DNA from: a bacterium
GTDB taxonomy: Bacteria; Planctomycetota; UBA1135; UBA2386
Reading direction: 5' to 3'
Length of the DNA stretch: 64,000 nt
NCBI GenBank assembly: GCA_030432695.1
Contig: JAUILN010000001.1
Coordinates: forward strand, 868,001-932,000
Shown: piece by piece, positions 18,461 through 27,420 of the stretch
How positions within the stretch are numbered: position 1 is the first letter of the stretch
Layout: every line of letters begins with the position of its first letter
The notes under the pieces: generated by a model
What the model was told of the DNA's origin: nothing
Seen by the model: only the letters and a program-made list of their open reading frames with translations
Database searches by the model: none
Program-made: the position numbers and the translations under genes

Positions 18461-19767
18461 GCGCGCTACGGGTCTTCGCGTGCATTGCGGGGGCGTGGCT
18501 CACGGCGGTGGCCGTCGTCTCCCAGGAGCCGGAGCCGGTCCGCTTGCCGGCGGCGCTGTTCTCCAGGGACTACTCCTGCGAGCTCGCTGCTCGGGGCGGA
18601 GAGGGCAGACTCCGCTTCGTCCACGACGGGGGCGATCTGCCACCGGGACTCGGCCTGGATGCCGACGGCGTCGTCGCCGGTCGGCCCACGGAGCGCGGGA
18701 GGTTTCGGTTCCTGGTCAGCGTGAGCGACGAGCTCGGCGCGCGGTTCGGACCGGTGCCGTACGAGATCGAGGTCCTGGCGCCTCCGGTCGGTCCACTTCG
18801 CTGGGCCCTCGACGCCCTGCCGATGGGCTACGAGCAGATCCCGTATGAAGCCGTGCTCCGGGTCGAGGGCGGACACCCGCCGTACCGCTGGTCGGTGATC
18901 GAGGGGGAACCTGGCGTAGCTCTGGATGCGTCGTCCGGGCGACTGCACGGGGTCCCCGGCCGGGTGGGACGTACCGATCTGCGCTTCGCCGTGACGGACT
19001 CGTCGGGGGAGATGTTGCCTTCGCCGGTCTTCGCACTCGAGGTCCATGAGGGTCCGGTGCTGGACGAGCTGCGCATCGTCGGCCCACGCGCATGGAGCCT
19101 TGTGGCCGGCTTCGGGTTCACTGCGGAGATCGGAGTCGCAGGTGGACTCGCTCCCTTCGGGATCGCGCTGACGGAAGGGCCGGACTGGCTACGTCTCGAT
19201 GGTCGCCTGCTGACCGCGGAACCGGAGGTCGAGGGGGACCACCGAGCGACACTGCGAGTGACCGACCGCACCGGTCGGTCGGTGGAGGAGCCCCTCGTTC
19301 TGCGGGTCGCGGCCAATCCGTGGCGTGTGCCGCTCGCCTGGGAGGGCGACGTCCTGACGCCGATCGAGGAGAAGCCCAGTCATTGGGTCGCACCGGTGCG
19401 TGGCGGAACGCCACCGTACGAGTTGCGCCTCCTGGAGGGACCGGAGTGGTTGCGGGTCGAGGGGGGCCTGCTCCGAGGAGACCTCCCGGAGGAGCGCTCC
19501 CCGGGGCCGTCGTCGGTCGCGTTCCGTGTCGAGGTCGCCGATGCCCAAGGCAGGAAGGTGGTGTCTCCGCCAACCTCGAGGCTGACGCTTCCCGAGGTCG
19601 TGGCCGTCGCCGCTCCAGACGGAGAGTCCGGGGCCGACGCGCAGCGCGAGGGAGATGTGCCGTCGGACTCGCGTTGGATCTGGGCCGCCGCGGGCCTGAT
19701 TTCGTTGCTCGTCGCGCTCGGCTCCGGCTACCTCTGGGGGAGGCGTTCGGGCCGGAGACTGCGCTGA
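18457..19767 (+). CDS. type I membrane protein with He_PIG Ig-like repeats
   Basis: 436 aa, last gene of the operon. A signal peptide (about 1-24) precedes repeated He_PIG domains with the LPPGLGLDADGVVAGRPTERG-type turn, then a C-terminal membrane helix (about 405-426, WIWAAAGLISLLVALGSGYLW) and a positively charged cytoplasmic end GRRSGRRLR. The exported part resembles that of the preceding ExbD-like protein, so the two may pair on the outside. He_PIG domains are commonly adhesive or ligand-binding; the ligand is unknown. Confidence 0.75.
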   Translation: MSALRVFACIAGAWLTAVAVVSQEPEPVRLPAALFSRDYSCELAARGGEGRLRFVHDGGDLPPGLGLDADGVVAGRPTERGRFRFLVSVSDELGARFGPVPYEIEVLAPPVGPLRWALDALPMGYEQIPYEAVLRVEGGHPPYRWSVIEGEPGVALDASSGRLHGVPGRVGRTDLRFAVTDSSGEMLPSPVFALEVHEGPVLDELRIVGPRAWSLVAGFGFTAEIGVAGGLAPFGIALTEGPDWLRLDGRLLTAEPEVEGDHRATLRVTDRTGRSVEEPLVLRVAANPWRVPLAWEGDVLTPIEEKPSHWVAPVRGGTPPYELRLLEGPEWLRVEGGLLRGDLPEERSPGPSSVAFRVEVADAQGRKVVSPPTSRLTLPEVVAVAAPDGESGADAQREGDVPSDSRWIWAAAGLISLLVALGSGYLWGRRSGRRLR

Positions 19768-19858
19768 GCTACCACTTCCGAGGATCTGCGCGCCTGGCGC
19801 TGGATCTCGGGAGGAGTCGATCCAGACAAGACGGTGAGCCGTCGCTCGGGTCCGGCGA
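19768..19858. other. short convergent spacer
   Basis: Ninety bases separate the end of the operon from the convergent redoxin gene. An inverted repeat, AGGCCGGG (19861-19868) and CCCGGCCT (19875-19882), overlaps the last codons of the redoxin gene and could stop transcription from the plus strand. It lacks a clear T-run. Confidence 0.35.
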
Positions 19859-20437
19859 TCAGGCCGGGGTGTTACCCGGCCTCCATTTGATGTTGCAGCC
19901 CACGCTCGGAACCTGGTCCGCAGCTGGGCGGCTCCCGGCGAGCAACGCGTCGAGAGCGGCGCGGAGGTCGTGCCCGTCGAGCGGCACCTGGTTGCCGGGC
20001 CGCGATCCGTCCAACTGGCCGCGATAGGCCAGACGCCGATCGACGTCGTAGACGAAGAAGTCGGGGGTGCAGCGAGCGTCATAGGCGCGGGCCACCGACT
20101 GGTCCTCGTCGTAGACGTAGGGGAAGGGGTAGTCCAGCGCGGCGGCCTGTGCGGCCATCGCGTCCGGGCCATCCTGCGGGTGGGTCTCCACGCTGTTCGA
20201 GCTGATCGCGACGAAGCCGACACCCTTCGCGCCGTACTCCTTCGCCAATCGCACCAGTTCCGGGTTCACGTGGACCACGAAGGGACAGTGGTTGCATACG
20301 AACATCACCACGGTCGCCTGCTTGCCACCCGCGACCTCGTCGAGGGTCACCGCGCGCCCGCGTTGCAGCGGTTCCGGCAGCGAGAAATCGGGAGCGGGAG
20401 TCCCCAGGGGGACCATCTGCGAAGGAGTCAGCGCCAT
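19859..20437 (-). CDS. thioredoxin-fold redoxin family protein
   Basis: 192 aa from the ATG at 20437; an upstream GTG at 20458 is possible. Thioredoxin-fold with AhpC/TSA-like start (GTPAPDFSLPEP) and a CNHC motif (C48, C51) in VMFVCNHCPFVV, then TPDFFVYD with the cis-proline region. This is the thioredoxin family type widespread in planctomycetes and other bacteria, probably acting as a thiol-disulfide reductase or peroxiredoxin-like enzyme. No signal peptide, so cytoplasmic. It is divergent from the next gene and convergent with the chaperone operon. Confidence 0.85.
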   Translation of the reverse strand: MALTPSQMVPLGTPAPDFSLPEPLQRGRAVTLDEVAGGKQATVVMFVCNHCPFVVHVNPELVRLAKEYGAKGVGFVAISSNSVETHPQDGPDAMAAQAAALDYPFPYVYDEDQSVARAYDARCTPDFFVYDVDRRLAYRGQLDGSRPGNQVPLDGHDLRAALDALLAGSRPAADQVPSVGCNIKWRPGNTPA

Positions 20438-20523
20438 CCCGGCAACGTCTCCGCGCACCGGGAAACTGTCCAGCGCCTGGGTTCGTTCGGTTGACGTATC
20501 CAGCTCCCGACCCAGGAATCGGC

Positions 20524-22086
20524 ATGCCGTTCCGCGTCCAGGACCATCTCGACGAACTCGCAGACCCTGTGGTCTTCTTGGAACCCCGCGCCACGGTCGA
20601 GATCGTCCAGACCCACTGCTCGGTCGTCTGTCTGGTCGGCGACCGCGCCTACAAGTTCAAGAAGTCGGTCGAGCTGCCGTTCCTGGACTTCACCGACCCC
20701 GGCGAGCGCGCACGTCTGTGCCACGACGAGGTCCGGCTCAACCGTCGCCTCGCGCCAGCGACCTACCTCGGGGTCTTCGTCCTGCACCGCACCGGAGACG
20801 GTCTGCGCTGCGAGCCCGCGGCACCAGATCTCCGAGGCACGCCACTCGACCACGCCGTGGTCATGCGCCGACTGCCCGCCGACCAGATGCTCGACGTCCA
20901 GCTCGACGAGGACCGCGTCGACGTCGACGCCCTGCTGGGTCTCGCCGACCGCCTCGCCGCCTTCCACCGAGGCGCCGCCGCGGAGGCCGACGCCGCGGTC
21001 CGTAGCGCCGGCGGCCCCGATCGGCTGATCCCCGAACTCCGCGCCAACTTCGACACCCTGCCCGGCCTGCATGCGCCGCTGGTCGACGCACTCCGCAGCT
21101 TCGAATCCGCCGGCCTCGGTAGCCTCCACGAGCGCCTCGCCTCTCGCGCCGCCGCCGGCAAAGTCGTCGAGGGACACGGCGACCTGCACGCCCGCAACAT
21201 CTGCATGACCGACCCGCCGACGGTCTACGACTGCCTGGAGTTCCGCTTCGACCTGCGCTGCGGCGACGTGGCGGGGGAGGTGGGCTTCCTGGCGATGGAC
21301 CTCGCAGCGCGCGGCGCCCACGACCTCGCGCGCCGCTTCGTCTCCCGCTACGTCGCGGCGTCGGGCGACGACGACCTGCGCGACGTGCTCCCGGCGCTGA
21401 TCCGCTACCGCGCCCTGGTCCGCGCCAAGGTCGACGCGATCGCTGCCGGCGAGGACGAACTCGACGACGACGCCCGCGCCGAGCACCTGGGGAGCGCCGC
21501 CCGGCATCTCCGGCTGGCCGCCTGCTCGGCCGTCGAAGCGCTCGCCCCGGGTCTGGTGCTGCTCGCTTCGGGCCTGCCGGCCAGCGGCAAGTCGACGGTC
21601 TTCGACCGGCTGCGTGAGGAGTCCGGCTGGCCGCGCCACTCCAGCGACCTGTTGCGTGCCGACCGCTTCGGCACCGGCGCGGCCGCGTACACCGCGGAGG
21701 CCTCGGCGGCGGTGTACCGGACCCTGAGCGAACGCGCGGCGGCTGCCGACGGTCCGCTGCTCCTCGACGCCAACTACCGCACCCGGTCGGCCCGTGCCGC
21801 GGTGCGCGACGCCTGTCCGGACCGTCAGGTGGTCACCATCCGCTTCGACTGCCGGGAGGACACCGCCCGCGACCGTCTCGCCGCGCGCGCCGGCACCGAC
21901 CAGGAGCGCCGCTTCCACAGCGAGGCCGACCGCGCGGTCCGCGCGCGCCTGGCGCAGGACTACGAGCCGGCCGACCCGCAGCACGAGCCGACCGTGGTCG
22001 TGTCGACCGACGAAGGCGGCGAGGTGCTCGACCCACTGCTGGCCCGACTGCTGGGCGTTCTCGGGGCAACGAACCGCACGCGTTGA
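20524..22086 (+). CDS. bifunctional aminoglycoside phosphotransferase-like / P-loop kinase protein
   Basis: 520 aa; ATG at 20524 with AGGA 9 nt upstream is preferred over a TTG at 20491. The N-terminal half is APH-like: an N-lobe lysine in AYKFKKS and the catalytic loop HGDLHARN (H218, D220). The C-terminal half is a P-loop kinase of the zeta-toxin/AAA_33 type with GLPASGKST (K356). Members of this fused family are common and usually annotated as AAA family ATPase. The substrate is unknown; antibiotic resistance should not be assumed. Confidence 0.8.
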   Translation: MPFRVQDHLDELADPVVFLEPRATVEIVQTHCSVVCLVGDRAYKFKKSVELPFLDFTDPGERARLCHDEVRLNRRLAPATYLGVFVLHRTGDGLRCEPAAPDLRGTPLDHAVVMRRLPADQMLDVQLDEDRVDVDALLGLADRLAAFHRGAAAEADAAVRSAGGPDRLIPELRANFDTLPGLHAPLVDALRSFESAGLGSLHERLASRAAAGKVVEGHGDLHARNICMTDPPTVYDCLEFRFDLRCGDVAGEVGFLAMDLAARGAHDLARRFVSRYVAASGDDDLRDVLPALIRYRALVRAKVDAIAAGEDELDDDARAEHLGSAARHLRLAACSAVEALAPGLVLLASGLPASGKSTVFDRLREESGWPRHSSDLLRADRFGTGAAAYTAEASAAVYRTLSERAAAADGPLLLDANYRTRSARAAVRDACPDRQVVTIRFDCREDTARDRLAARAGTDQERRFHSEADRAVRARLAQDYEPADPQHEPTVVVSTDEGGEVLDPLLARLLGVLGATNRTR

Positions 22087-22093
22087 CCGCGCG

Positions 22094-24865
22094 TCACGGC
22101 GCGCGCGCCTCCAGCCCATTGGTCGCGAGCGGTTCCCCGGTCGCGGCATCCAGTGCGACGAACTGGTAGTGCAGCGACACCGGCGTGGCGAAACGGAGGC
22201 CGAGGTCTGCCGCACCCTGCGCATCCGTCGCAGCGGGCAGCCAGGCCGCGGTGGTTGGGCCGACCAGCAACAGGCAGGTGATCCCGGGCAGCGCGAGACT
22301 CGCCGACTCCGGTCCGACCACCAGCGAGGCCGGGGCGCTGACCGGGGCGCCGCGCACCCGCAGGTTCAGCAGCAGGTCCGCGCCATCGCGGGCGCCGGTG
22401 CCGGCGAGCGAGCCGCCCCGGCAGGCCGCGACGTTCGGCGTGGTGTGGATCGAGAACACCACCGGCTCGACCCGGACCATCTGGAAACCGCGGGGCGGCA
22501 GCGTCACCACGAAGGCGATCGGCCCGGCATTGCTGGTCACCAGGGTGGTCGGGTCGGCGTCGGCGAGGTCCTGGCTGGTCACCCGGTAGGCGCCGAGCAG
22601 CGGGACCTCGGGGTCATCGCGTCGCAGCGTCACCTGCACGGTGCGGGTGGTGGCGGTGGGGTTGGCGAAGGCGATCGCCAGATCGGAGTCCCTGCTGAAG
22701 CACCCATGTGCCAGCTCGTCGACCTCGAGCTGGTAGATGAGGTTGTCGTCGATGTCGCACGATTCGATCGTCACCCGACCGATGTCGTGGGTGCCCGGCA
22801 GGGGTTGGCGCCGCCACGCGGTCAACACGTCGCGGTGTTTGCTGAAGAACGCCACGGCGTCGTCGGCGACGTCCGACTGCAGGGTCAGCGCGGCGTTCTC
22901 CGGCAACCCGCAGTCGATCAGGCCGTCTCGGCAGATCTGGAAGAAGTCGCGGTAGACGCCGAAGTTGGTGCTCGGGAGTTGGACCGGGAGCATGCCGTGC
23001 ACCACCGCGGTGGTGATGTGGTGCACCTGGCCGAAATCGCACATCTTGAGCCAGTTCTGGCCCAGGTCGCCGGCGAAGCCGCAGAGCCAGTGTTCGCCGG
23101 CCACGTCGTTGGCGAAGGGGTGGAAGCGCGCCTCGTCGGCGAGGTTGGCGAAGAACGGCCCGAACGAGTGCACCGGGTCGACGCCGCCCTGGATCAGGTT
23201 GCCGGGCGCTCCACGGCCGAGCATCGCCAGCTCGGTGACCAGATAGCCCTGGGCGTTCTGCCGCTCGAAGGCGGCCTTGGCGGCGCCGAGCTGCGCGAGA
23301 TAGCCATCTGTCGAGCTGGTAGTCCGACCGGTCACCGCGGCGCCGGGCTCGTAGTGCCGGATGTCGAAGGTCCGAGCCCGGTAGGCGTCGTCGAGGAACA
23401 TCCCGTCGAGACCGTAGCCGGTGATCAGCCGGTCCATGGTCGCATCGAAGAACGCGCCGTTGGCCGGGGAGCCGAGGCGGACGTCGTAGCGATTGCCGAG
23501 GCCGGGTAGCGCGACGCGAGTCGGCACGCCGAACGGATCCAGGTTGGCCTCTGCGACACGGGTGCCTCCGTTGGGATCCGCGGAGAGGTAATGGGTCGGC
23601 AGGTAGTAGAAGGCGGTGCGGATCGTCACGTTGCGCCGCAGGGCGGTGGCCTCGAGGCGTTGCAGCAGCGTGCCGACCCCGGGCAATGGTTGGTAGGTCT
23701 CCAGGTCGGTGGTGCCCCAGACCAGCAGGGCGAGGTCGGTGACCTGGTCGTGGTAGGCGAGGAACTCGTCGACGAAGGTGTCTGCCGCATCGACCGCGAC
23801 CGTGCCGCCCGCATCGACGTTGATCACCATGTAGAGCGAGCGCTCCATCCACTCCGGCCGCTCGGCGTGCTTGTCGACCCCGACCATCACCGGGTCGAAC
23901 CAGCGGGTCCGGTAGGTGCGGACGATGTTCCAGTACGGGTCGGGGTTCACCGTGTGGTCGCAGGTGCCGAGCATGAGCCCGCTGCCGACCGTGACGTCGG
24001 TGAGGCCGCCATTGCCCGGCAGGTGGTCGTTGGGCAGGTAGGCGACCACGCCGAAGCCGAACTCCTCTCCCGCATCGCCGGCGACGTCGCTCGAACCGAA
24101 CAGGCCGAACTCACGTGCGGTGTTGTCGGGATCCGTCGCGCTGTCGCGCGTGACGAGCAGGCCCTGGGTCCGGTCGTCGTGCACCGTAGCGGTCACGAAG
24201 TGACTCTCGCAGGTTCGGGTCGCCAGGAACTCCTGCGCCGGATCGGAGCCGATGCGCCGTAGTCCGCCGGAGACCAGCAGGACATTGGTGGGGTCGTACT
24301 CGCCACGGACGATCGAGTCGTAGGTCAGCTCGACCGCGCCGGCGAAGCCGCCGTAGACGGTGGTCGGGTTCTGCGACGAGACGAGGTGTTGGCGGTAGGC
24401 GATCGCCGCGATGCCGCGCTCCAGATTGGAGCGGACCAGCGTGGTGCGGACGGCGAGGCCGGGACCCTGCGGTGGGTCGAGCACCTCGTAGCGGCAGCGG
24501 ACCCGGAACTGGCCGACGAGGCCCGGGATCTGGCAGCGTTGCCAGGTCACCGAGGCGACGCGGGCGCCGAGTCCGCGGACGATCGGCTGACTCAGCAGCA
24601 GACCGGCACCGCTGTGCTCGGCGTAGGTGACCTGACCGCTCGCCAACTGCGTGGTGCGCACCACCAACGGCGGCAGATCGGCGAAGTCGAAGGTCGTTCC
24701 GTCGACCGTCAGCTGTCGGACGCCGCGCGCGTCGACCGTGGCCGTCAGGTGCTGGCCGTCAGTGACCGTTGCCGACTGGGCGGCGATGCCTGGCGCGAGT
24801 GCAGTCGACAGCAGGAGCAGCAGCAGGCAGCGAGCAGGACGCAGACGAGTCCGCAGCGGATTCAT
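22094..24865 (-). CDS. large exported TIM-barrel glycosidase-like protein
   Basis: 923 aa from the ATG at 24865. The frame stays open upstream across the tRNA-Leu gene, but homology-free codons there are not coding. A signal peptide with a Leu-run and AQS cleavage site covers about 1-27. Middle region: VINVDAGGTV, then YGLDGMFLDDAYRAR, the kind of DGxxxDD strand end that holds the nucleophile in GH36-like or related TIM barrels. The C-terminal 130 residues look like a beta domain common in secreted planctomycete proteins (LASLAL...GLRFATPVSLHYQFVALD). The exact glycoside hydrolase family is not clear to me. It stands alone, convergent with the kinase gene. Confidence 0.6.
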   Translation of the reverse strand: MNPLRTRLRPARCLLLLLLSTALAPGIAAQSATVTDGQHLTATVDARGVRQLTVDGTTFDFADLPPLVVRTTQLASGQVTYAEHSGAGLLLSQPIVRGLGARVASVTWQRCQIPGLVGQFRVRCRYEVLDPPQGPGLAVRTTLVRSNLERGIAAIAYRQHLVSSQNPTTVYGGFAGAVELTYDSIVRGEYDPTNVLLVSGGLRRIGSDPAQEFLATRTCESHFVTATVHDDRTQGLLVTRDSATDPDNTAREFGLFGSSDVAGDAGEEFGFGVVAYLPNDHLPGNGGLTDVTVGSGLMLGTCDHTVNPDPYWNIVRTYRTRWFDPVMVGVDKHAERPEWMERSLYMVINVDAGGTVAVDAADTFVDEFLAYHDQVTDLALLVWGTTDLETYQPLPGVGTLLQRLEATALRRNVTIRTAFYYLPTHYLSADPNGGTRVAEANLDPFGVPTRVALPGLGNRYDVRLGSPANGAFFDATMDRLITGYGLDGMFLDDAYRARTFDIRHYEPGAAVTGRTTSSTDGYLAQLGAAKAAFERQNAQGYLVTELAMLGRGAPGNLIQGGVDPVHSFGPFFANLADEARFHPFANDVAGEHWLCGFAGDLGQNWLKMCDFGQVHHITTAVVHGMLPVQLPSTNFGVYRDFFQICRDGLIDCGLPENAALTLQSDVADDAVAFFSKHRDVLTAWRRQPLPGTHDIGRVTIESCDIDDNLIYQLEVDELAHGCFSRDSDLAIAFANPTATTRTVQVTLRRDDPEVPLLGAYRVTSQDLADADPTTLVTSNAGPIAFVVTLPPRGFQMVRVEPVVFSIHTTPNVAACRGGSLAGTGARDGADLLLNLRVRGAPVSAPASLVVGPESASLALPGITCLLLVGPTTAAWLPAATDAQGAADLGLRFATPVSLHYQFVALDAATGEPLATNGLEARAP

Positions 24866-24971
24866 GGGGCATCGGCGCGTGCGGGGGGTTCGACCGACCA
24901 CGGGGCGCGTGAATGCTTCCCGCACGCGACGCGCATCGTACCCCATCCCCGTGCGGGCGGCGGCGGACAGA

Positions 24972-25057
24972 TGCGGGGAGCGGGACTCGAACCCGCACTG
25001 GGCTTGCACCCAAGCGGATTTTAAGTCCGCTGCGTCTACCGATTTCGCCATCCCCGC
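24972..25057 (-). tRNA. tRNA-Leu (anticodon UAA)
   Basis: Read on the minus strand it starts GCGGGGA and ends TCCCCGC plus discriminator A. The anticodon stem GCGGA/TCCGC encloses the loop CTTAAAA, giving anticodon TAA. The T-loop GTTCGAGTC and a long variable arm (class II tRNA, 86 nt) are present; CCA is not encoded. A TAGACT box (complement of 25068-25073) lies about 10 nt upstream and may be the -10 element. Confidence 0.95.
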
Positions 25058-25109
25058 GCGGCCGGAGAGTCTATGCGAGGGGATCACGCGACGCACTCGC
25101 GAGGATCCG

Positions 25110-26519
25110 ATGAACGAGGAACAGAGCCGGCTCGAACACGACACACTGGGCGATGTGAGGGTGCCCGCGGCGGCCTGGTGGGGCGCGCAGACCGAACGCG
25201 CGCGCCAGAACTTCCCGATCGGTGGGGGGCAGATCCCCGCGGCGGTGATCCGCGCGCTCGGGCACCTCAAGGGTGCTGCCGCCGCGGTACATCGCGAGGC
25301 CGGTCGACTCGACGAGGACGTGGCCCGGGCGATCGAGGATGCGGCGCGCGAGGTGGTCGAGGGCAGGCTCGCCGACCAGTTCCCGGTCGACGTGTTCCAG
25401 ACCGGCAGCGGCACGTCGACGAACATGAACGTCAATGAGGTGATCGCCAACCGGGCCGGGGTGGCGCTCGGTGGGGTGAAGGGCTCGGGGCGCGTGCATC
25501 CCAACGACCACGTGAACAACGGCCAGTCGTCGAACGACGTGTTCCCTAGCGCGGTGCAGGTCGCGCTGGCGCTGGGGACGACCCGCGAACTGCTGCCGGA
25601 GATGCGCGCGCTCGCTCAGGCGCTGGACGCGCTGGCCGAGCAGAACTTCGATGCCGTCAAGACCGGCCGCACGCACCTGATGGACGCGATGCCGATCCGC
25701 TTCGGCCAGGTATTTCGCGGCTACGCGCAGCAGGTCGATCGCGGCGCCGACCGCATCGAGGCGCAGCTCGATGGCCTCTGCGAGCTGCCGCTCGGCGGCA
25801 CCGCGGTGGGCACCGGCCTCAACGCACCGGCCGGCTTCGCGAGGGCGGTCTGCGAGCGCCTCGCCAAGGAGCTCGATCTCCCGGCCCTGCGCGAGACCAC
25901 CGCCCACTTCCAGGCCCAGTCGAGCCTCGACTGCGTGGTCTCGTTCCACGGCGCGTTGCGGAGCTTCGCGACCGCGTTCCACAAGCTCGCCAACGATCTG
26001 CGCTGGATGGCCTCGGGTCCGCAGAACGGGCTCGCCGAGATTCGCATCCCCGCGGTCCAGCCCGGCAGCTCGATCATGCCGGCGAAGGTCAACCCGGTGA
26101 TCTGCGAGTCGGTGCTGATGCTCTGTGTGCAGGTGATGGCCAACGACCACGCGGTCGCGGTCGGCAATGCGACCGGCGCGTTCGAGCTGAACACGATGCT
26201 GCCGTTGATCGCGCGCAACGCCGAGGAGTCGGTGCGGATCCTGGCCAACGGCTGCCGGATGTTCCGGACGCGGCTGGTGGAGGGCCTGGAGGTGTCGGAC
26301 GAACCCGGCAAGCGCGTGGCCGCGAACCCGATCCTGGCGACCGCCTTGAACGGCGAGATCGGCTACGAGGCGGCCGCGAAGATCGCCAAGGAGGCGGCGT
26401 CGTCCGGTCGGACGGTGCGCGAGGTCGCTGCGGAGCAGACGGACCTCCCTGGTGAGCGGCTCGACGAGTTGCTGGATCCGCGACGGCTCTGCGGTGGAGG
26501 TGACCGAAACCGGGTCTGA
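25110..26519 (+). CDS. fumC: class II fumarate hydratase
   Basis: 469 aa, the family's usual length. Converts fumarate and water to malate in the TCA cycle. Landmarks: WWGAQTERARQNFPIG near the N-terminus, TGSGTSTNMNVNEV, HPNDHVNNGQSSND, KTGRTHLMDA, and the superfamily signature GSSIMPAKVN from about residue 319. The C-terminal GEIGYEAAAKIAKEA segment is fumarase-specific, which separates it from aspartase and argininosuccinate lyase. The preceding GAGGATCCG is a weak ribosome site. Confidence 0.95.
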   Translation: MNEEQSRLEHDTLGDVRVPAAAWWGAQTERARQNFPIGGGQIPAAVIRALGHLKGAAAAVHREAGRLDEDVARAIEDAAREVVEGRLADQFPVDVFQTGSGTSTNMNVNEVIANRAGVALGGVKGSGRVHPNDHVNNGQSSNDVFPSAVQVALALGTTRELLPEMRALAQALDALAEQNFDAVKTGRTHLMDAMPIRFGQVFRGYAQQVDRGADRIEAQLDGLCELPLGGTAVGTGLNAPAGFARAVCERLAKELDLPALRETTAHFQAQSSLDCVVSFHGALRSFATAFHKLANDLRWMASGPQNGLAEIRIPAVQPGSSIMPAKVNPVICESVLMLCVQVMANDHAVAVGNATGAFELNTMLPLIARNAEESVRILANGCRMFRTRLVEGLEVSDEPGKRVAANPILATALNGEIGYEAAAKIAKEAASSGRTVREVAAEQTDLPGERLDELLDPRRLCGGGDRNRV

Positions 26520-26532
26520 GTCGCGTTGGTGC

Positions 26533-26766
26533 TCAACCCGGCCCGAAGTGCTGCGTCCCGCCCGCACCGCCCGGTGCCGGCGGCGCCCAGGCGGCGCCGC
26601 GCCGCGGGGTACCGGTGTGCTTCGAGAGCTGCCCGGTCACCGTGAGGTACAGCGCCTTCAGCGCCACGAAGGGCAGGTAGAGCCCGAAGACCACCGGGAT
26701 CGCCCCGAGGATCAGGAACGTCATCAGGATCCAGAACAGGATCGTGCTGAGGATGCGGGCCAGCAT
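26533..26766 (-). CDS. small membrane protein
   Basis: 77 aa from the ATG at 26766; another ATG at 26793 would add nine residues. One or two membrane helices cover the first 40 residues (LSTILFWILMTFLILGAIPVVFGLYLPF broken here by the proline), followed by a Gly/Pro-rich tail. Family not recognised. It lies between fumC and the DJ-1 gene, on the opposite strand. Confidence 0.5.
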   Translation of the reverse strand: MLARILSTILFWILMTFLILGAIPVVFGLYLPFVALKALYLTVTGQLSKHTGTPRRGAAWAPPAPGGAGGTQHFGPG

Positions 26767-26842
26767 GGAGGGGCGGGAGTATAGGGGCCTCATCGGCCAG
26801 ATCCCGGCTTGGTCCTGACCGGAAGCCTGCTACGAGAGGGGC

Positions 26843-27412
26843 ATGGCCGAGACGAGCCCGAGGGTCCTGGTGCTGCTGGCAGGCGGCACCGAGGAGATGG
26901 AGTTCACGATCACCGTCGACGTGCTGCGGCGGGCGGGGGTCGAGGTGACGGTGGCGGGGGTCGACGGGCCCGATCCGGTGACCTGCAGCCGCGGCGTGCG
27001 CATCGTTCCCGATCGGGGGCTCGACGGAGTCGCCGACGGTGCGGCGTTCGACGCGTTGGTGCTGCCGGGCGGGGGGCCCGGGGCGCAGCGCTTCGTCGAA
27101 TCGGCAGCGGTCGGCGATCTGCTGCGCGCCCAGATGGAGCGGGGTGGGTTGATCGCGGCGATCTGTGCCGCACCGCGAGCCCTGGTGGCGCACGGCATCC
27201 ACCAGGGCCTGCCGCGGACCTCGCACTCGTCGGTGAAGGACGAGGTCGCGCAGGGCGGGGAGTGGTGGGACGAGCCGGTAGTCGATGCCGGCCCGCTGTT
27301 GACCAGCCGCGGGCCGGGCACCGCCTTCCCGTTCGCGTTCGCGCTGGTGGAGCGGCTCTGCGGGGTCGACAAGCTCGCCAAGGTCGTCGGGCCGATGGAG
27401 TTCGACGGCTGA
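26843..27412 (+). CDS. DJ-1/PfpI family protein
   Basis: 189 aa. The DJ-1 core is clear: GGTEEMEF with E18, a nucleophile elbow AAICAAP with C108, and VLPGG. The spacing matches human DJ-1 (E18, C106). Possible roles are deglycase-like, glyoxalase III-like or redox-sensing activity; the sequence cannot decide. GAGAGGGG lies in front of the start codon. It converges with the following gene with only 8 nt between stops. Confidence 0.9.
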   Translation: MAETSPRVLVLLAGGTEEMEFTITVDVLRRAGVEVTVAGVDGPDPVTCSRGVRIVPDRGLDGVADGAAFDALVLPGGGPGAQRFVESAAVGDLLRAQMERGGLIAAICAAPRALVAHGIHQGLPRTSHSSVKDEVAQGGEWWDEPVVDAGPLLTSRGPGTAFPFAFALVERLCGVDKLAKVVGPMEFDG

Positions 27413-27420
27413 CGGCCCGC

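Noticed and set aside
11916..19767. Calling the locus a Zorya system
   Set aside because: Only ZorA-like and ZorB-like cores are shared; the ZorB-like protein lacks an OmpA domain and no ZorC, ZorD or ZorE-like gene is present.
20524..22086. Aminoglycoside resistance gene
   Set aside because: The APH-like fold is shared by many sugar and small-molecule kinases and is fused to a second kinase here; nothing points to antibiotics.
24866..25519. Upstream extension of the exported TIM-barrel gene
   Set aside because: It runs through tRNA-Leu and antisense to fumC; the signal peptide starts at the ATG at 24865.
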